Source: CAVQGF01 sp045807945 (GTDB lineage Bacteria; Acidobacteriota; Terriglobia; Terriglobales; Acidobacteriaceae). From it: 30,469 nt of DNA. The notes under the pieces were generated by a model, which saw only the letters and a program-made list of their open reading frames with translations, did no database searches and was not told where the DNA came from. Of the stretch, positions 1 to 8,527 are shown piece by piece. The translations under genes and the position numbers were made by a program. The stretch spans positions 1 to 30,469 of the forward strand of contig JBJMGI010000077.1 in the NCBI GenBank assembly GCA_045807945.1. Reading direction: 5' to 3'. Each line of letters begins with the position of its first letter. Within the stretch, counting starts at the first letter, position 1.

Positions 1-25
1 AGCTAGTTTTCACCACGGAGAACAA

Positions 26-574
26 GTGAACCGGTTCTCAATTCCGTTAGTGTGGGTTTTGGCGCTAGGATCGCTTGCGGCTGCTCAATCCAGCGTGCCC
101 GAACCAAAAGAATTGGCTAGCCCTAAGCCGAAGCCGGCGATTGAGGAAGCTAAGCTCGGGCCGACAGCAAGAACTGCCGATTTAGAGAGCTCGTACAAGC
201 TCCTTTCGGACTCTGGAGCGATTTTGGTACTGGGTTCTCATTGCAGCAACGCCGGTCAGGATCCAGAGGGGAAGATTGCGGCGAGAAAGATTGCCGATGC
301 CGGACGGTACGATTTGCTAGAGAAGCTGTTGGGATCGCCGAACAAAATTGGCCGAACCTATGCAGCCCTGGAACTGCATGCCTTTGCTAGAGCAGGCAAG
401 TACAAGCCGTCCGTGGAGACACGGGATTTGATGAAGGGCGTTCTGAATTCGGCGGATGAAGTGGACACCTGCTTGGGATGTATTTATAGCCGACAAAAGC
501 CTTCCAAGATGGTTGGACTGTGGGATGACAGTTTGGCTTGGGAAGAGAAGCAGTCAAAGAAAAAGAGCAACTAA
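26..574 (+). CDS. Secreted hypothetical protein
   Basis: I do not recognise a family. The 182-residue product begins at a GTG preceded by GGAG at 17-20, with a 5-base spacer. Residues 1-20 form a typical signal peptide (short basic start, hydrophobic core, Ala-Ala-Gln cleavage site). A Pro/Lys-rich linker follows, then a mostly helical Ala/Leu-rich domain. The mature part has one Cys near residue 73 and a Cys-x-x-Cys pair near residues 149-152, which could form a disulfide or bind metal. The stop codon TAA shares its last base with the ATG of purF, so translation of the two may be coupled. The pairing of a secreted protein with purine synthesis is odd and gives no functional clue. Confidence 0.7.
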   Translation: MNRFSIPLVWVLALGSLAAAQSSVPEPKELASPKPKPAIEEAKLGPTARTADLESSYKLLSDSGAILVLGSHCSNAGQDPEGKIAARKIADAGRYDLLEKLLGSPNKIGRTYAALELHAFARAGKYKPSVETRDLMKGVLNSADEVDTCLGCIYSRQKPSKMVGLWDDSLAWEEKQSKKKSN

Positions 575-2007
575 TGATCGTGCCTTTCGACAAATTTCGC
601 GACGAGTGCGGGGTGGTTGCCATCTACAACAACCCTGAGGCGTCTACGCTCGCCTATCTCGGCCTGCACGCTTTGCAGCATCGCGGGCAGGAGTCGGCCG
701 GCATCATCTCGAGCGACACGCACATCCTGCACGCGCATAAGGCGATGGGACTCGTGGCTGACATCTTCACCCAGCCCACGCTGGCGAAGCTGCTCGGAGT
801 CCATGCGATCGGACACACGCGTTACTCCACTGCCGGCGACAGCGCGCTGCTGAATGCGCAGCCCATCATGGTGGACTGCAACAAGGGCATGATCGCGCTC
901 GCCCACAACGGCAATCTGGTGAACGCGAATCACATCCGCAACAAGCTGGAGCAGGCAGGCTCGATCTTCCAGACGACCAGTGACACCGAAGTCGTGGTGC
1001 ACCTGATCGCGCAATCGAAAGAGCAGACCTTGACCGAAGCCATTGCCGACGCGCTGCGCCGCATCGAGGGAGCATTCTCGCTGGTGCTGATGACGCGTGA
1101 CCGCGTGTTCGCGGTGCGCGATCCGCGCGGCTTCCGTCCGCTTTCGATGGGACGCATTGCGAAAAAAGAAGGCGAGCGCGAAGACACGATCGTGTTTGCG
1201 TCCGAAACCTGCGCCTTCGACCTGATCGGCGCGACCTACGAACGCGATGTGAAACCCGGCGAGATGATCGTGGTCGGGCCGGAGGGTATTCAGTCGCGCT
1301 TCTACTCGGCCGCGGCGCCGCAAACCGCATGCATCTTCGAGCACGTATATTTCTCACGACCAGATTCGACCGTTTTCGGACGGCCGGTCAACATCAGCCG
1401 TGAATTGCAGGGACGTCAACTGGCGAAGGAATCGCCGGTGGATGCAGATATCGTTGTCCCGGTCCCCGACAGCGGCGTGACCGCTGCGATGGGCTTCTCC
1501 GCCGAGAGCGGCATCCCATTCCGCTTCGGATTGATCCGCAATCACTACGTCGGGCGCACTTTCATCGAGCCTGAGCAATCGGTGCGCGACTTCGGCGTGA
1601 AGCTGAAGCTGAATCCGGTGCGCAGTCTTCTGGAAGGGAAGCGCGTCGTGCTGATCGACGACTCCATCGTGCGCGGCACCACGAGCCGCAAGATCGTTCG
1701 CATGGTGCGCAGCGCAGGAGCGAAAGAAGTACACATGCGCATCTCGTGCCCGCCGACCATCTCGCCGTGCTTTTACGGTGTGGACACGCCCTCAAAAGAC
1801 CAGCTGATCGCTGCCAATAAGAGCGTGGAAGAGATCCGCAAGTACATCGGCGCGGATTCGCTCTCGTATCTTTCACTCGAAGGATTGAAGAAAGCCTGCG
1901 GGGAAAGCGAAGAGCTCACCTTCTGCTCCGCCTGCTATACGGGAAAATATCCGACCGAGTGGGTTGACGTGGCGGATATCGCTCCCGCCCCGGCCGTCCA
2001 GGTCTAA
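574..2007 (+). CDS. purF: Amidophosphoribosyltransferase (PurF)
   Basis: First committed step of de novo purine synthesis: PRPP plus glutamine gives 5-phosphoribosylamine. The protein has 477 residues from the ATG at 574; a longer TTG start at 538 is possible but would overlap the previous gene. A short propeptide precedes Cys12, the expected N-terminal nucleophile of the class II glutamine amidotransferase domain (DECGVVAIY). The phosphoribosyltransferase domain carries the PRPP-binding motif VLIDDSIVRGTT near residues 359-370. Cysteines in the contexts QTACIFEHVY, RISCPP and TFCSACYTGKYP match the ligands of the [4Fe-4S] cluster of the Bacillus-type enzyme, so this should be the Fe-S, propeptide-processed class. 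It overlaps the upstream gene by one base. No rho-independent terminator is visible on this strand after it. Confidence 0.97.
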   Translation: MIVPFDKFRDECGVVAIYNNPEASTLAYLGLHALQHRGQESAGIISSDTHILHAHKAMGLVADIFTQPTLAKLLGVHAIGHTRYSTAGDSALLNAQPIMVDCNKGMIALAHNGNLVNANHIRNKLEQAGSIFQTTSDTEVVVHLIAQSKEQTLTEAIADALRRIEGAFSLVLMTRDRVFAVRDPRGFRPLSMGRIAKKEGEREDTIVFASETCAFDLIGATYERDVKPGEMIVVGPEGIQSRFYSAAAPQTACIFEHVYFSRPDSTVFGRPVNISRELQGRQLAKESPVDADIVVPVPDSGVTAAMGFSAESGIPFRFGLIRNHYVGRTFIEPEQSVRDFGVKLKLNPVRSLLEGKRVVLIDDSIVRGTTSRKIVRMVRSAGAKEVHMRISCPPTISPCFYGVDTPSKDQLIAANKSVEEIRKYIGADSLSYLSLEGLKKACGESEELTFCSACYTGKYPTEWVDVADIAPAPAVQV

Positions 2008-2079
2008 AACCAGTGGTAGCCTCGCGTGCTGGTGACTTCACACCGATCCAAACCGCTGGGTGCGTTTTCCCATGAGGGG

Positions 2080-2127
2080 AAAAAAATCCTTACCTCCTAC
2101 TTTGGGCTACCAAGTAGAAGGTAAGGA
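2080..2127 (-). terminator. Intrinsic terminator of the secreted-protein gene
   Basis: Arms at 2087-2102 and 2112-2127 pair over 16 positions with one mismatch around a 9-base loop. On the minus strand the hairpin is followed by a run of seven T (the A run at 2080-2086 of the plus strand), the layout of a rho-independent terminator for the minus gene ending at 2172. A smaller hairpin (CCCTG cgaa CAGGG, 2151-2164) lies between the stop codon and this terminator. Confidence 0.8.
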
Positions 2128-2171
2128 ATCCTGCACAAAGGGCTGACGCTCCCTGCGAACAGGGTCGGCAG

Positions 2172-2993
2172 CTATTTATGTGGCTGATCGAAGTGCGCCT
2201 GCAAATTTCCGCCAGTTAAAAATGTCGGTGGAAGGTTCAGCACTATATTGCTGGGATTGGCGGTTTCGTAGATCTTGATGGCTGCCATATCTTGACTCCC
2301 TGGTTCGCCAGCATCCACTAACGTGAACTCAACCGTGTAACCTTCAGCACCGTCGAAGCGGCCGATTCCAACGCCTACCATGGTGTCGAGGGGCGCCTTA
2401 GGCGGCTGCTGAATGATGATGGGGCTATCGGTGCAGAGAGCGGTCAAGTGGGTTTCCATATGGAACTGGTGTCCCCCTCCCCAATTGATCTCAAGATTGT
2501 TCGACAGCAACAGGTCACAATGGATGGTAAGCCCTTTGGTGATTGCGACACCGCCCACATTGATCTGTTTTCCCCCGCCGGTGAAGCGTCCGTTGGTGGG
2601 AGCGCACGCGGTAGGAACGGTGACTGCCACTGGGCCAGCAACTTGGCCGTTGGGATAGCCGTCGCCCCATGTACCCACTGCATCAGCTTCCACGTTGACA
2701 GTTGTGGCTCCGAATGGCGCCGCCAATTGCCCGGAGAACTGATTGTTCGGCAAAATGAACGCCTGAGCATCGACCTTAATGCCGTTGAAATAGATATCGA
2801 TTTCAGGGTTGGTTCCGTCCAGTTGTCCTATATCCCACGACGTTACCGTGTAGCTGATGACCGCGGCGTTGTTCACGCAATTTGCGCTTGCTGTGACCGT
2901 TAGGGTGTGGGCTGCAGCAGTCGCCGTGAGGGCCAACTGGCAACAGACCACTGCTGCCGCCATTACGAGTAAGCGTACTTTTCGTCCGAACAT
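2172..2993 (-). CDS. Secreted protein with a C-terminal TGGGK/HxLHC-type module
   Basis: The ATG at 2993 is chosen because AAGGAAGA lies about 8 bases upstream and a signal peptide begins there (FGRKVRLLVMAAAVVCCQLA, cleavage after TATAAA). An upstream start at 3083 would put 30 non-signal residues before it. The mature protein (about 245 residues) has a beta-rich N-terminal half with few charges. Its C-terminal half holds the pattern GRFTGGGK..GGV.ITKGLTIHCD...NNLEINW...FH.E, followed by GEPG..D. This resembles a module often found at the end of secreted actinobacterial and acidobacterial proteins (the 'post-COAP-1'-type domain, as I recall it). Function unknown; probably extracellular. It is monocistronic, with its own terminator downstream. 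Confidence 0.8.
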   Translation of the reverse strand: MFGRKVRLLVMAAAVVCCQLALTATAAAHTLTVTASANCVNNAAVISYTVTSWDIGQLDGTNPEIDIYFNGIKVDAQAFILPNNQFSGQLAAPFGATTVNVEADAVGTWGDGYPNGQVAGPVAVTVPTACAPTNGRFTGGGKQINVGGVAITKGLTIHCDLLLSNNLEINWGGGHQFHMETHLTALCTDSPIIIQQPPKAPLDTMVGVGIGRFDGAEGYTVEFTLVDAGEPGSQDMAAIKIYETANPSNIVLNLPPTFLTGGNLQAHFDQPHK

Positions 2994-3533
2994 TGTTTCA
3001 CTCTTCCTTTCAGATTTTCCGATCGGCTTCGTTTGGGACAGCCCGTTAAGACGGGCTGGTGCGTGTATCGCATGGAAATTCATCGCCCATGCCCGAACTC
3101 AGTTCGTGCCTGCGATCAATGTCGGGAGTCGTACTGCGGCTGCAGACGATCGATGCCGGTTACTGAAGGGATAATGCCCTTGTGACCTGAGGGTCGAACC
3201 TGGAATACGCTGAGAGATTGGGCCTTGTAGTCTTAGAGCATTCCTTCGGCCATCGGCGCCTAGTCGACGAATGCTTGCTGTAAGTCACTAAGCCGCTGCA
3301 TGTTCTTTTGTTTTTCGTAATTCTGCGAACGCAGCAACGCCACTCGCGTGTTGCAATCAATTGCAGGAGAACAGCAAGAGTGCTTCTGGAAATGGTGAAA
3401 AACCATGCGCAATGTTGCGTATGAGAACGCCGCCCAACTTCATGCTGAGCCGTTGCTGCAACGGTTACTGTGGTAATCCCCTCGCTAATGTTTGTCTTGC
3501 AATCCCCAGGCGAGATACACAGACGGTTAAACA
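2994..3533. other. Intergenic region, 540 bases
   Basis: It lies between two minus-strand genes. It holds the promoter and leader of the secreted protein ending at 2172 and the 3' flank of the hydrolase. An 8-bp perfect inverted repeat (arms 3039-3046 and 3051-3058, loop TAAG) sits 46 bases upstream of the secreted-protein start. A reading frame of 140 codons on the minus strand (3160-3582) is rich in Arg, Ser and Thr, lacks a recognisable pattern and overlaps the hydrolase end, so I do not accept it as a gene. Nothing else is seen. Confidence 0.5.
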
Positions 3534-4481
3534 CTAGGAGCCGCTCACATTCGAAATAGTCCGTTGGTGAGTTTGGAACCATTCCAACACCCGGAGTTCA
3601 AATTCTTCCGGTTGGGCATTCCAAGCGCCTGTATGTGCAGCCCCAGGAACTTCCCACAAAACAATATTGCGATTATGTTTTTGGATCTCGCGTGAGTGCC
3701 AGGGCAGAATATTTCTGTCTTCCGTGCCATGGATCAAGAAGATCGGAGTGGTGACTCCTTCGACCGCATTCGAGGGCGAAGCGTTGTCAAGGTTGATCCC
3801 GTAGCGAAGTCGCGAGTAGAGGAAGCCGCTCCAAACAACGGGGCGTAGCACGGTGTGCCCGAACCAGGGCGGCAGACCAACGAAATTTGCCAGCCGCTCG
3901 GATTCCACATCGCGAGTGTTTGCGAATGGGGATTCGGCGATCACGGCGCAAAACCTGTGCTCGGTGTGCAGCGACTCCAGAATGAGCCCCGCACCCATGG
4001 ATTCGCCCATCCCGAACACACAGCCAGGATGCTGGTGCTCTTCGATCCAATCGACCCAGAGATGAATGTCGCTCGATTCGCGCAGACCATATGTTGCGAT
4101 GCGGCCGCCGCTTTCGCCGTGCGCGCGGGAATCCGGCATCAGCACGGTATATCCGTACCGCACAAAGAACTGTGCGTAACCGGCCATGCCTAAGCGATTG
4201 TCAGTGACCCCATGCAAGAGAAGAACCGTGTTGCCGTTTCCGTTTGTGGGAACAACGGTCCAGGCCCGAAGCGGTATGCCGTCTTGAGCGGTAATCTCGA
4301 CTGGTTGTAGGCTCGCCCCGAGCGAAGAAGAGATGCGGACGGCAGTGGCGCGGAGTGGTTCCGGGAGAGGACGCCGATGCAGGTGCAAGGACAGGTCGGA
4401 GACAACAACTCCGGCGATGAGGCAGAAAACGGCGTACCCGATTAAAATGCGACCTGCGCGTTTGAGCCCAGTCTTATGCAC
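3534..4481 (-). CDS. Membrane-anchored alpha/beta hydrolase
   Basis: Serine hydrolase of the alpha/beta fold (DUF1749/BAAT-like esterase-peptidase type), 315 residues. One N-terminal hydrophobic segment (residues 11-29) should anchor it in the inner membrane with the catalytic domain outside the cytoplasm. The oxyanion region is LLLHGVTDN (88-95). The nucleophile elbow is GMGESMGAG with Ser161, the acid is Asp255 in HGTEDR, and the base is His283 in GAAHTGA. The spacing fits the fold. The start is GTG at 4481; no strong ribosome site is visible, so a somewhat later start is possible. The divergent membrane-protein gene begins within about 50 bases, so the two promoters must be compact or overlapping. 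Substrate cannot be inferred. Confidence 0.85.
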   Translation of the reverse strand: MHKTGLKRAGRILIGYAVFCLIAGVVVSDLSLHLHRRPLPEPLRATAVRISSSLGASLQPVEITAQDGIPLRAWTVVPTNGNGNTVLLLHGVTDNRLGMAGYAQFFVRYGYTVLMPDSRAHGESGGRIATYGLRESSDIHLWVDWIEEHQHPGCVFGMGESMGAGLILESLHTEHRFCAVIAESPFANTRDVESERLANFVGLPPWFGHTVLRPVVWSGFLYSRLRYGINLDNASPSNAVEGVTTPIFLIHGTEDRNILPWHSREIQKHNRNIVLWEVPGAAHTGAWNAQPEEFELRVLEWFQTHQRTISNVSGS

Positions 4482-4532
4482 TGGAAGAGGATACGCGTCG
4501 GTACCCGGTACAGTTCCACAAAACGGTTGATA

Positions 4533-5621
4533 GTGAGAGAAGACGTTCAGTACCGCGATTTTGCCGCTACCTACGAGTCAATGGGAGAGGCCCAGCTACT
4601 CGAGCTCGCCACTCAACGTGACCAGTTGGTCGATCTCGCTCGCCTTGCTCTCGAGTCGGAGTTGGCTCGGCGCCAACTTCCTGCCCAATCAGATCGCGGC
4701 TCCATTGGAAGGGAGATCTTGAATGAGACAGATGGAGAAAAAGACGGAACATCATCCTGGTATGCACAAAACCTGAAGTTCTGTCGGACGCATCTGGCAG
4801 CACTGTTAAAAGTCGTCGCACCGGCAGCCGTTCTCGGTTACATGGCGATCGCGGGCAGTCTCGAAATCGTCCACCGCGTCGATCGGCAACTGCGGCAGGA
4901 AATAGCGACGAATCCCGCCATGCTCCCGTATTTCCCTGAAGCGCATCGCTTGGAATTTCTAGTGCTAGGAATTTCCCGGTGGGTTGGCCTGTATCTTAGC
5001 TGGCTACTCTCATGTGCGGCCTTTGCGGCCGTGGCGAGCTTAGTTATTTCGCGGGAAGAGGGTCAAGAGACTGGGGTCGGAGGTTACTACCGCGCCGTGC
5101 GGGAACACCTAGGGCCGTTCCTGAAATCGACGACCGCCTTGTTCTTGTTAGTTGTATGTGGCCTGACGGGCACCGGTTTTATTCTGCTGTCCTTCGTGAG
5201 TGGATTTCTGAGAAGGGACAACGCGCAAGCTATCACCTACGCTGCGACGGTGCTCATCGTCATTCTCTGGATCTGGTTGTTGGCTCGCTTTGCTCTGGTA
5301 GTACCGATTGTTGCTGCTGAACGAATTGGAACATTCAAGGCATTCCAGGCCAGCGAACGGCTATCGGAACCGATTCGCGGGAGAATATTCCTGTTACTTC
5401 TCGAGTCGGAGGTACTCGGTTTCTGTCTCGTCAGCCTTCCATTTTGGATTGTTCGCTCGGCGGGGCTTCAATCGCTACAGAGTTGGGAGTACTGGCTGGC
5501 TATGGCCGCGAGTGTCGCCGGGGGTGCGCTTGCGCAGCTTCCGATGATGGTCGGAATTTCGAAAGCGTATCTTGAGGTGCGCGGAGCTCAGGGCCCGGTT
5601 ACTGGAGTAACACCGGCCTAA
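4533..5621 (+). CDS. Multi-pass membrane protein, function unknown
   Basis: The product has about 362 residues. The N-terminal cytoplasmic part carries a pattern of the form YESMGEAQLLELA..RDQLVDLARLALESELARR, a helical motif I associate with many acidobacterial proteins. After a linker come about six hydrophobic segments (from around 4800 to 5560), with no catalytic motif that I recognise. The start is uncertain. The frame is open from an ATG at 4476, but that would overlap the divergent hydrolase start. A GTG at 4533 (or TTG at 4527) leaves room for a promoter and begins just before the conserved N-terminal motif. The product probably sits in the inner membrane. Neighbours do not indicate a role. 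Confidence 0.7.
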   Translation: MREDVQYRDFAATYESMGEAQLLELATQRDQLVDLARLALESELARRQLPAQSDRGSIGREILNETDGEKDGTSSWYAQNLKFCRTHLAALLKVVAPAAVLGYMAIAGSLEIVHRVDRQLRQEIATNPAMLPYFPEAHRLEFLVLGISRWVGLYLSWLLSCAAFAAVASLVISREEGQETGVGGYYRAVREHLGPFLKSTTALFLLVVCGLTGTGFILLSFVSGFLRRDNAQAITYAATVLIVILWIWLLARFALVVPIVAAERIGTFKAFQASERLSEPIRGRIFLLLLESEVLGFCLVSLPFWIVRSAGLQSLQSWEYWLAMAASVAGGALAQLPMMVGISKAYLEVRGAQGPVTGVTPA

Positions 5622-5665
5622 ACGTTTGTCTTGCATTCGCAGCCGTGAGGCGAGAAAATCCCGCC

Positions 5666-6112
5666 ATGCGTACACGCTCACTGCTGATCTCACTCGCCGC
5701 CATCCTTGTGCTTAGCGGGTTTGCTTCCGCCCAAAAGATTTCTGCCGCTACTCAGTCCATTCTCGACCTTGAAAAGAAATGGACTGATGCGTACAAGCAG
5801 GCCGACCTGAATACGATGAACTCGCTTCTGAACGAAGACGTGATCGTCACCGTGGAAGACGGCAAGGTGTACAGCAAGTCCGGCTATCTGACGCACAGCG
5901 TGGATAAGACTGTGAAGGTGCTGCTGGCTGAGATCAACGACGTACGCGTGCGCGTGGACGAAGACACAGCTGTTGTGACCGGCGCCTATCACGAACGTGG
6001 CACTAAGAACGGAAAGCCTTACGAATACAACGACCGCTTTACCGACGTGTGGAAAGACCACGGCGGGAAGTGGCAGCTGATCGCCTCACACTTCAGCATC
6101 CCAGTAAAATAG
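5666..6112 (+). CDS. Secreted NTF2-like / DUF4440 protein
   Basis: A 148-residue protein with a clear signal peptide (RTRSLLISLAAILVLSGF, cleavage after ASA). The mature domain shows the SnoaL/DUF4440 layout: helix with E.KWTDAYKQADLNTMNSLL, then DVIVTVEDGKVYSKSGYL, and strands ending with GKWQLIASHFS. Such cone-shaped domains bind small ligands or act as isomerase-like enzymes. Most secreted bacterial members have no proven function. I choose the ATG at 5666 because it begins the signal peptide; a GTG at 5645 in the same frame adds seven residues. Only 19 bases separate its stop from the permease start, so co-transcription is likely. Confidence 0.85.
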   Translation: MRTRSLLISLAAILVLSGFASAQKISAATQSILDLEKKWTDAYKQADLNTMNSLLNEDVIVTVEDGKVYSKSGYLTHSVDKTVKVLLAEINDVRVRVDEDTAVVTGAYHERGTKNGKPYEYNDRFTDVWKDHGGKWQLIASHFSIPVK

Positions 6113-6131
6113 GCACGCGCTCGACCTCCCT

Positions 6132-7442
6132 TTGACGGAGCCTGCACAAAAGCTCGCGCGGCGGTTGGGCCTCTTCGATGCCACTATGCTGGTGATGAAC
6201 GGCATCATCGGCGCGGGCATCTTCATCAATCCTTACGTTGTCGCCAAGCAGGTGCACACCTCGCCGCTGATTCTGGGCGCGTGGTTGCTCGGCGGCGTAG
6301 TCGCGATCGCGGGCGCTTTCATCTACGCAGACCTCGCGCGTTTGTTACCAGAGGTTGGCGGGCAATACGCATACCTGCGCGAAGCCTATAGTCCGCTGGT
6401 CGCGTTCCTTTACGGATGGGTGCTGCTGCTGGTGATCCAGACCGGCGGCATGGCGGCAGTCACCATTACATTCGCAAAATATTTCCTGGAAGGCACCCAT
6501 TCGGCGGTTCCGATCTGGGTGATCGCTGTGGTGAGCATTGCCGCGCTGACGATAATGAATTGTTTCGGCGTGCGGTCCGGCGGAACACTGCAGAGCGGCT
6601 TGATGGTTGTGAAGGTTGTGGTCATCGCGATGTTCGTGGTGCTCGGCATGGTGTACGTGAAGAGCTCAAATCTTGCGTTCCATCCTGTTCTCGATCGCCC
6701 GTTTGGCGGCGGGATGCTCTCGGCGTTCGGCGGAGCGATGGCGCCGGTGCTCTTTTCCTACGCAGGATGGCAGACTGCGAGCTTTGTCGGGGGTGAACTC
6801 AAGAATCCGGGAAAAGATTTGCCGCGCGGGTTGCTGATGGGAGTGGGCGGGGTGATCGCGATTTACCTCGCGGTGAGCTTTGTCTGTCTGCGCGCGCTCG
6901 GGCCGGCGGGATTGGCGGCCACTGAGACTCCGGCATCTTCGGTGATGCGCGCCGCTTTCGGGAATACCGGTGCGCGATTGATCGCAGTTGCGATCGCCAT
7001 TTCGGCGCTGGGATTCCTGAGCCAGGGGCTCTTAACTGCACCGCGGGTTTATTTTGCGATGGCCGAAGATGGAGTCTTCTTTCGCGAGATGGCATGGCTG
7101 CATCCTGCGACACGCGTTCCCGTGTTCGCCATTGTGCTGCAGAGTGTTTTGACGATGGTCATACTGCTTTCGGGAACGTTCGAACAGATCCTGAACTATG
7201 TGGTCGTGATGGACTGGACGTTTTTCGGATTGTCGGCGGCAAGCCTCTTCGTGTTGTCGAAGGCGAGCGGCACGAAACCGCGCGTGCCCGGACACCCGTA
7301 TACGACTTTGCTCTTCTGCCTGGCATGCGCGGCGATCGTCCTAAATACGATCTATCGCTACCCCGCGCACACGGGAGTGGCCATCGCCATCATGCTTTCG
7401 GGCGTGCCGGTCTACTATCTGTGGAGACGACGCGCAGCATGA
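6132..7442 (+). CDS. Amino acid permease of the APC superfamily
   Basis: An inner-membrane secondary transporter of 436 residues with about 12 hydrophobic segments. The first helix contains the APC hallmark GIIGAGIFINP (about residues 24-34). Later segments keep the family pattern, including SYAGWQTASFVGGELKNPGKDLPRGL in the helix 6 region, typical of the APA/LAT type. It begins at TTG 6132 (TEPAQKLARRLGLFDATML); no ATG or GTG occurs before the first conserved helix. Its stop overlaps the next start (ATGA at 7439-7442), so permease and aminotransferase are translated as a coupled pair. Uptake or exchange of an amino acid that the partner transaminates is a reasonable inference, but the substrate is unknown. 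Confidence 0.92.
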   Translation: MTEPAQKLARRLGLFDATMLVMNGIIGAGIFINPYVVAKQVHTSPLILGAWLLGGVVAIAGAFIYADLARLLPEVGGQYAYLREAYSPLVAFLYGWVLLLVIQTGGMAAVTITFAKYFLEGTHSAVPIWVIAVVSIAALTIMNCFGVRSGGTLQSGLMVVKVVVIAMFVVLGMVYVKSSNLAFHPVLDRPFGGGMLSAFGGAMAPVLFSYAGWQTASFVGGELKNPGKDLPRGLLMGVGGVIAIYLAVSFVCLRALGPAGLAATETPASSVMRAAFGNTGARLIAVAIAISALGFLSQGLLTAPRVYFAMAEDGVFFREMAWLHPATRVPVFAIVLQSVLTMVILLSGTFEQILNYVVVMDWTFFGLSAASLFVLSKASGTKPRVPGHPYTTLLFCLACAAIVLNTIYRYPAHTGVAIAIMLSGVPVYYLWRRRAA

Positions 7443-8527
7443 GAGCCAACGCACATTCTCCGTACATGCAGTGGGCGAAGCTGCATTCTGCCGCGAAGCA
7501 CAACCTCGCATCTAGCGGAGTGGCTTCCTATCCGATCGCGAAGCTCGGGAAGTTGGATGGCCTCGAGATCAACGGCGCCAACAGCTACGGGTACGCTCCG
7601 CTGGTCGAGGCGATTGCGCGCAGGTTCGGAGTGCCGCGCGAATGCGTGTTCACGACGGCTGGCACTGCGATGGCAAATCACCTCGCGCTCACCGCGACGG
7701 CCGAACCAGGTGACGAGATCCTCGTCGAGCAGCCGACGTATGAGCTGCTGCTGAGTACTGCGAAATATTTGGGGCTGAAAATCCGCCGCTTCCAGCGGCC
7801 GTTCTCGTCGAAGTTCCAGCCCGACCTTGGTGATCTGGAGCGCAATCTCACGCCTGCGACGAAGCTGGTCGTTCTCACGAACATGCACAATCCCAGCGGC
7901 GTATTGATGAGCAATGAAACAGTGCAGCGCATTGGGCAGCTCGCTGCGAAAGTCGGAGCACGCGTTTTAGTGGACGAAGTTTACTTGGAGATGTTCTACG
8001 ACGAGCGCCCGCAGACCGCGTTCTTGCTCGACGCCAAGCGATTCATTGTGACCAGTAGCCTTACGAAAGCTTACGGGTTAAGCGGGTTGCGCTGCGGCTG
8101 GGTGTTCGCGGCGAAGCAGCTGGTCGAAAGGATGTGGGCTATCAACGACCTTTACAGCGCGACGGCTGTGTTTCCTGGCGAGCAGTTGAGCGTGGTGGCT
8201 TTTCAGAATCTCGATCCCATCGGGCAGGAGATGAAGCAGATGCTTGATGCGAACCGCAAATTGCTTGCGGATTTTTACGCCAGCCGCCGCGATCTTGAAG
8301 TCGCGGTGCCCGAGCATGGCACAGTTTCGTTTGCGAGGCTGATGAATGGGAGCGTAGAAAAATTGTTGGAACTGCTGCGAAAAAATTTCGAGACCACCGT
8401 CGTGCCGGGTAGTTTCTTCGAAGCGCCGCAGCACTTTCGAGTCGGCGTCGGCGCAAAAACCGAAGAGGTCCGCGCCGCCTTGCAGCAGCTTGCGCGTGGG
8501 CTGGATAGTTTTGCCGAGGCTAGGTGA
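7439..8527 (+). CDS. PLP-dependent aminotransferase, class I/II
   Basis: Fold-type I aminotransferase, 362 residues from the ATG at 7439, which overlaps the permease stop. The frame is open further upstream, but that part is a shadow of the permease gene. Landmarks in order: TTAGTAMANHLAL (cofactor phosphate region), EQPTYELL, NMHNPSGVL (Asn contacting PLP), DEVYLEM (Asp to the pyridine nitrogen), and SSLTKAYGLSGLRCGW with the Schiff-base Lys210. The N-terminal part (PYMQWAKLHS) is unlike classic AspC and closer to MalY/PatA-like or aspartate-type subgroup I enzymes. Exact substrate unknown. Its stop codon abuts the stop of the convergent ABC permease gene with no space between. Confidence 0.92.
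   Translation: MRANAHSPYMQWAKLHSAAKHNLASSGVASYPIAKLGKLDGLEINGANSYGYAPLVEAIARRFGVPRECVFTTAGTAMANHLALTATAEPGDEILVEQPTYELLLSTAKYLGLKIRRFQRPFSSKFQPDLGDLERNLTPATKLVVLTNMHNPSGVLMSNETVQRIGQLAAKVGARVLVDEVYLEMFYDERPQTAFLLDAKRFIVTSSLTKAYGLSGLRCGWVFAAKQLVERMWAINDLYSATAVFPGEQLSVVAFQNLDPIGQEMKQMLDANRKLLADFYASRRDLEVAVPEHGTVSFARLMNGSVEKLLELLRKNFETTVVPGSFFEAPQHFRVGVGAKTEEVRAALQQLARGLDSFAEAR

Noticed and set aside
571..1344. Minus-strand frame of 257 codons opposite purF
   Set aside because: Antisense shadow; its His/Arg/Asp-rich composition is typical of reverse frames of G+C-rich genes.
2994..3110. Possible riboswitch (c-di-GMP type) in the leader of the secreted-protein gene
   Set aside because: Only a simple 8-bp hairpin is present; the conserved GEMM core bases are not found.
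3160..3582. Minus-strand frame of 140 codons between the secreted-protein and hydrolase genes
   Set aside because: It overlaps the hydrolase 3' end, has an unnatural Arg/Ser/Thr-rich composition, no ribosome site and no family pattern.
7439..8527. The aminotransferase as EgtE, completing the ergothioneine pathway
   Set aside because: It is far from egtBD, is coupled to a permease, and looks like a general class I/II aminotransferase rather than a cysteine-desulfurase-like lyase.
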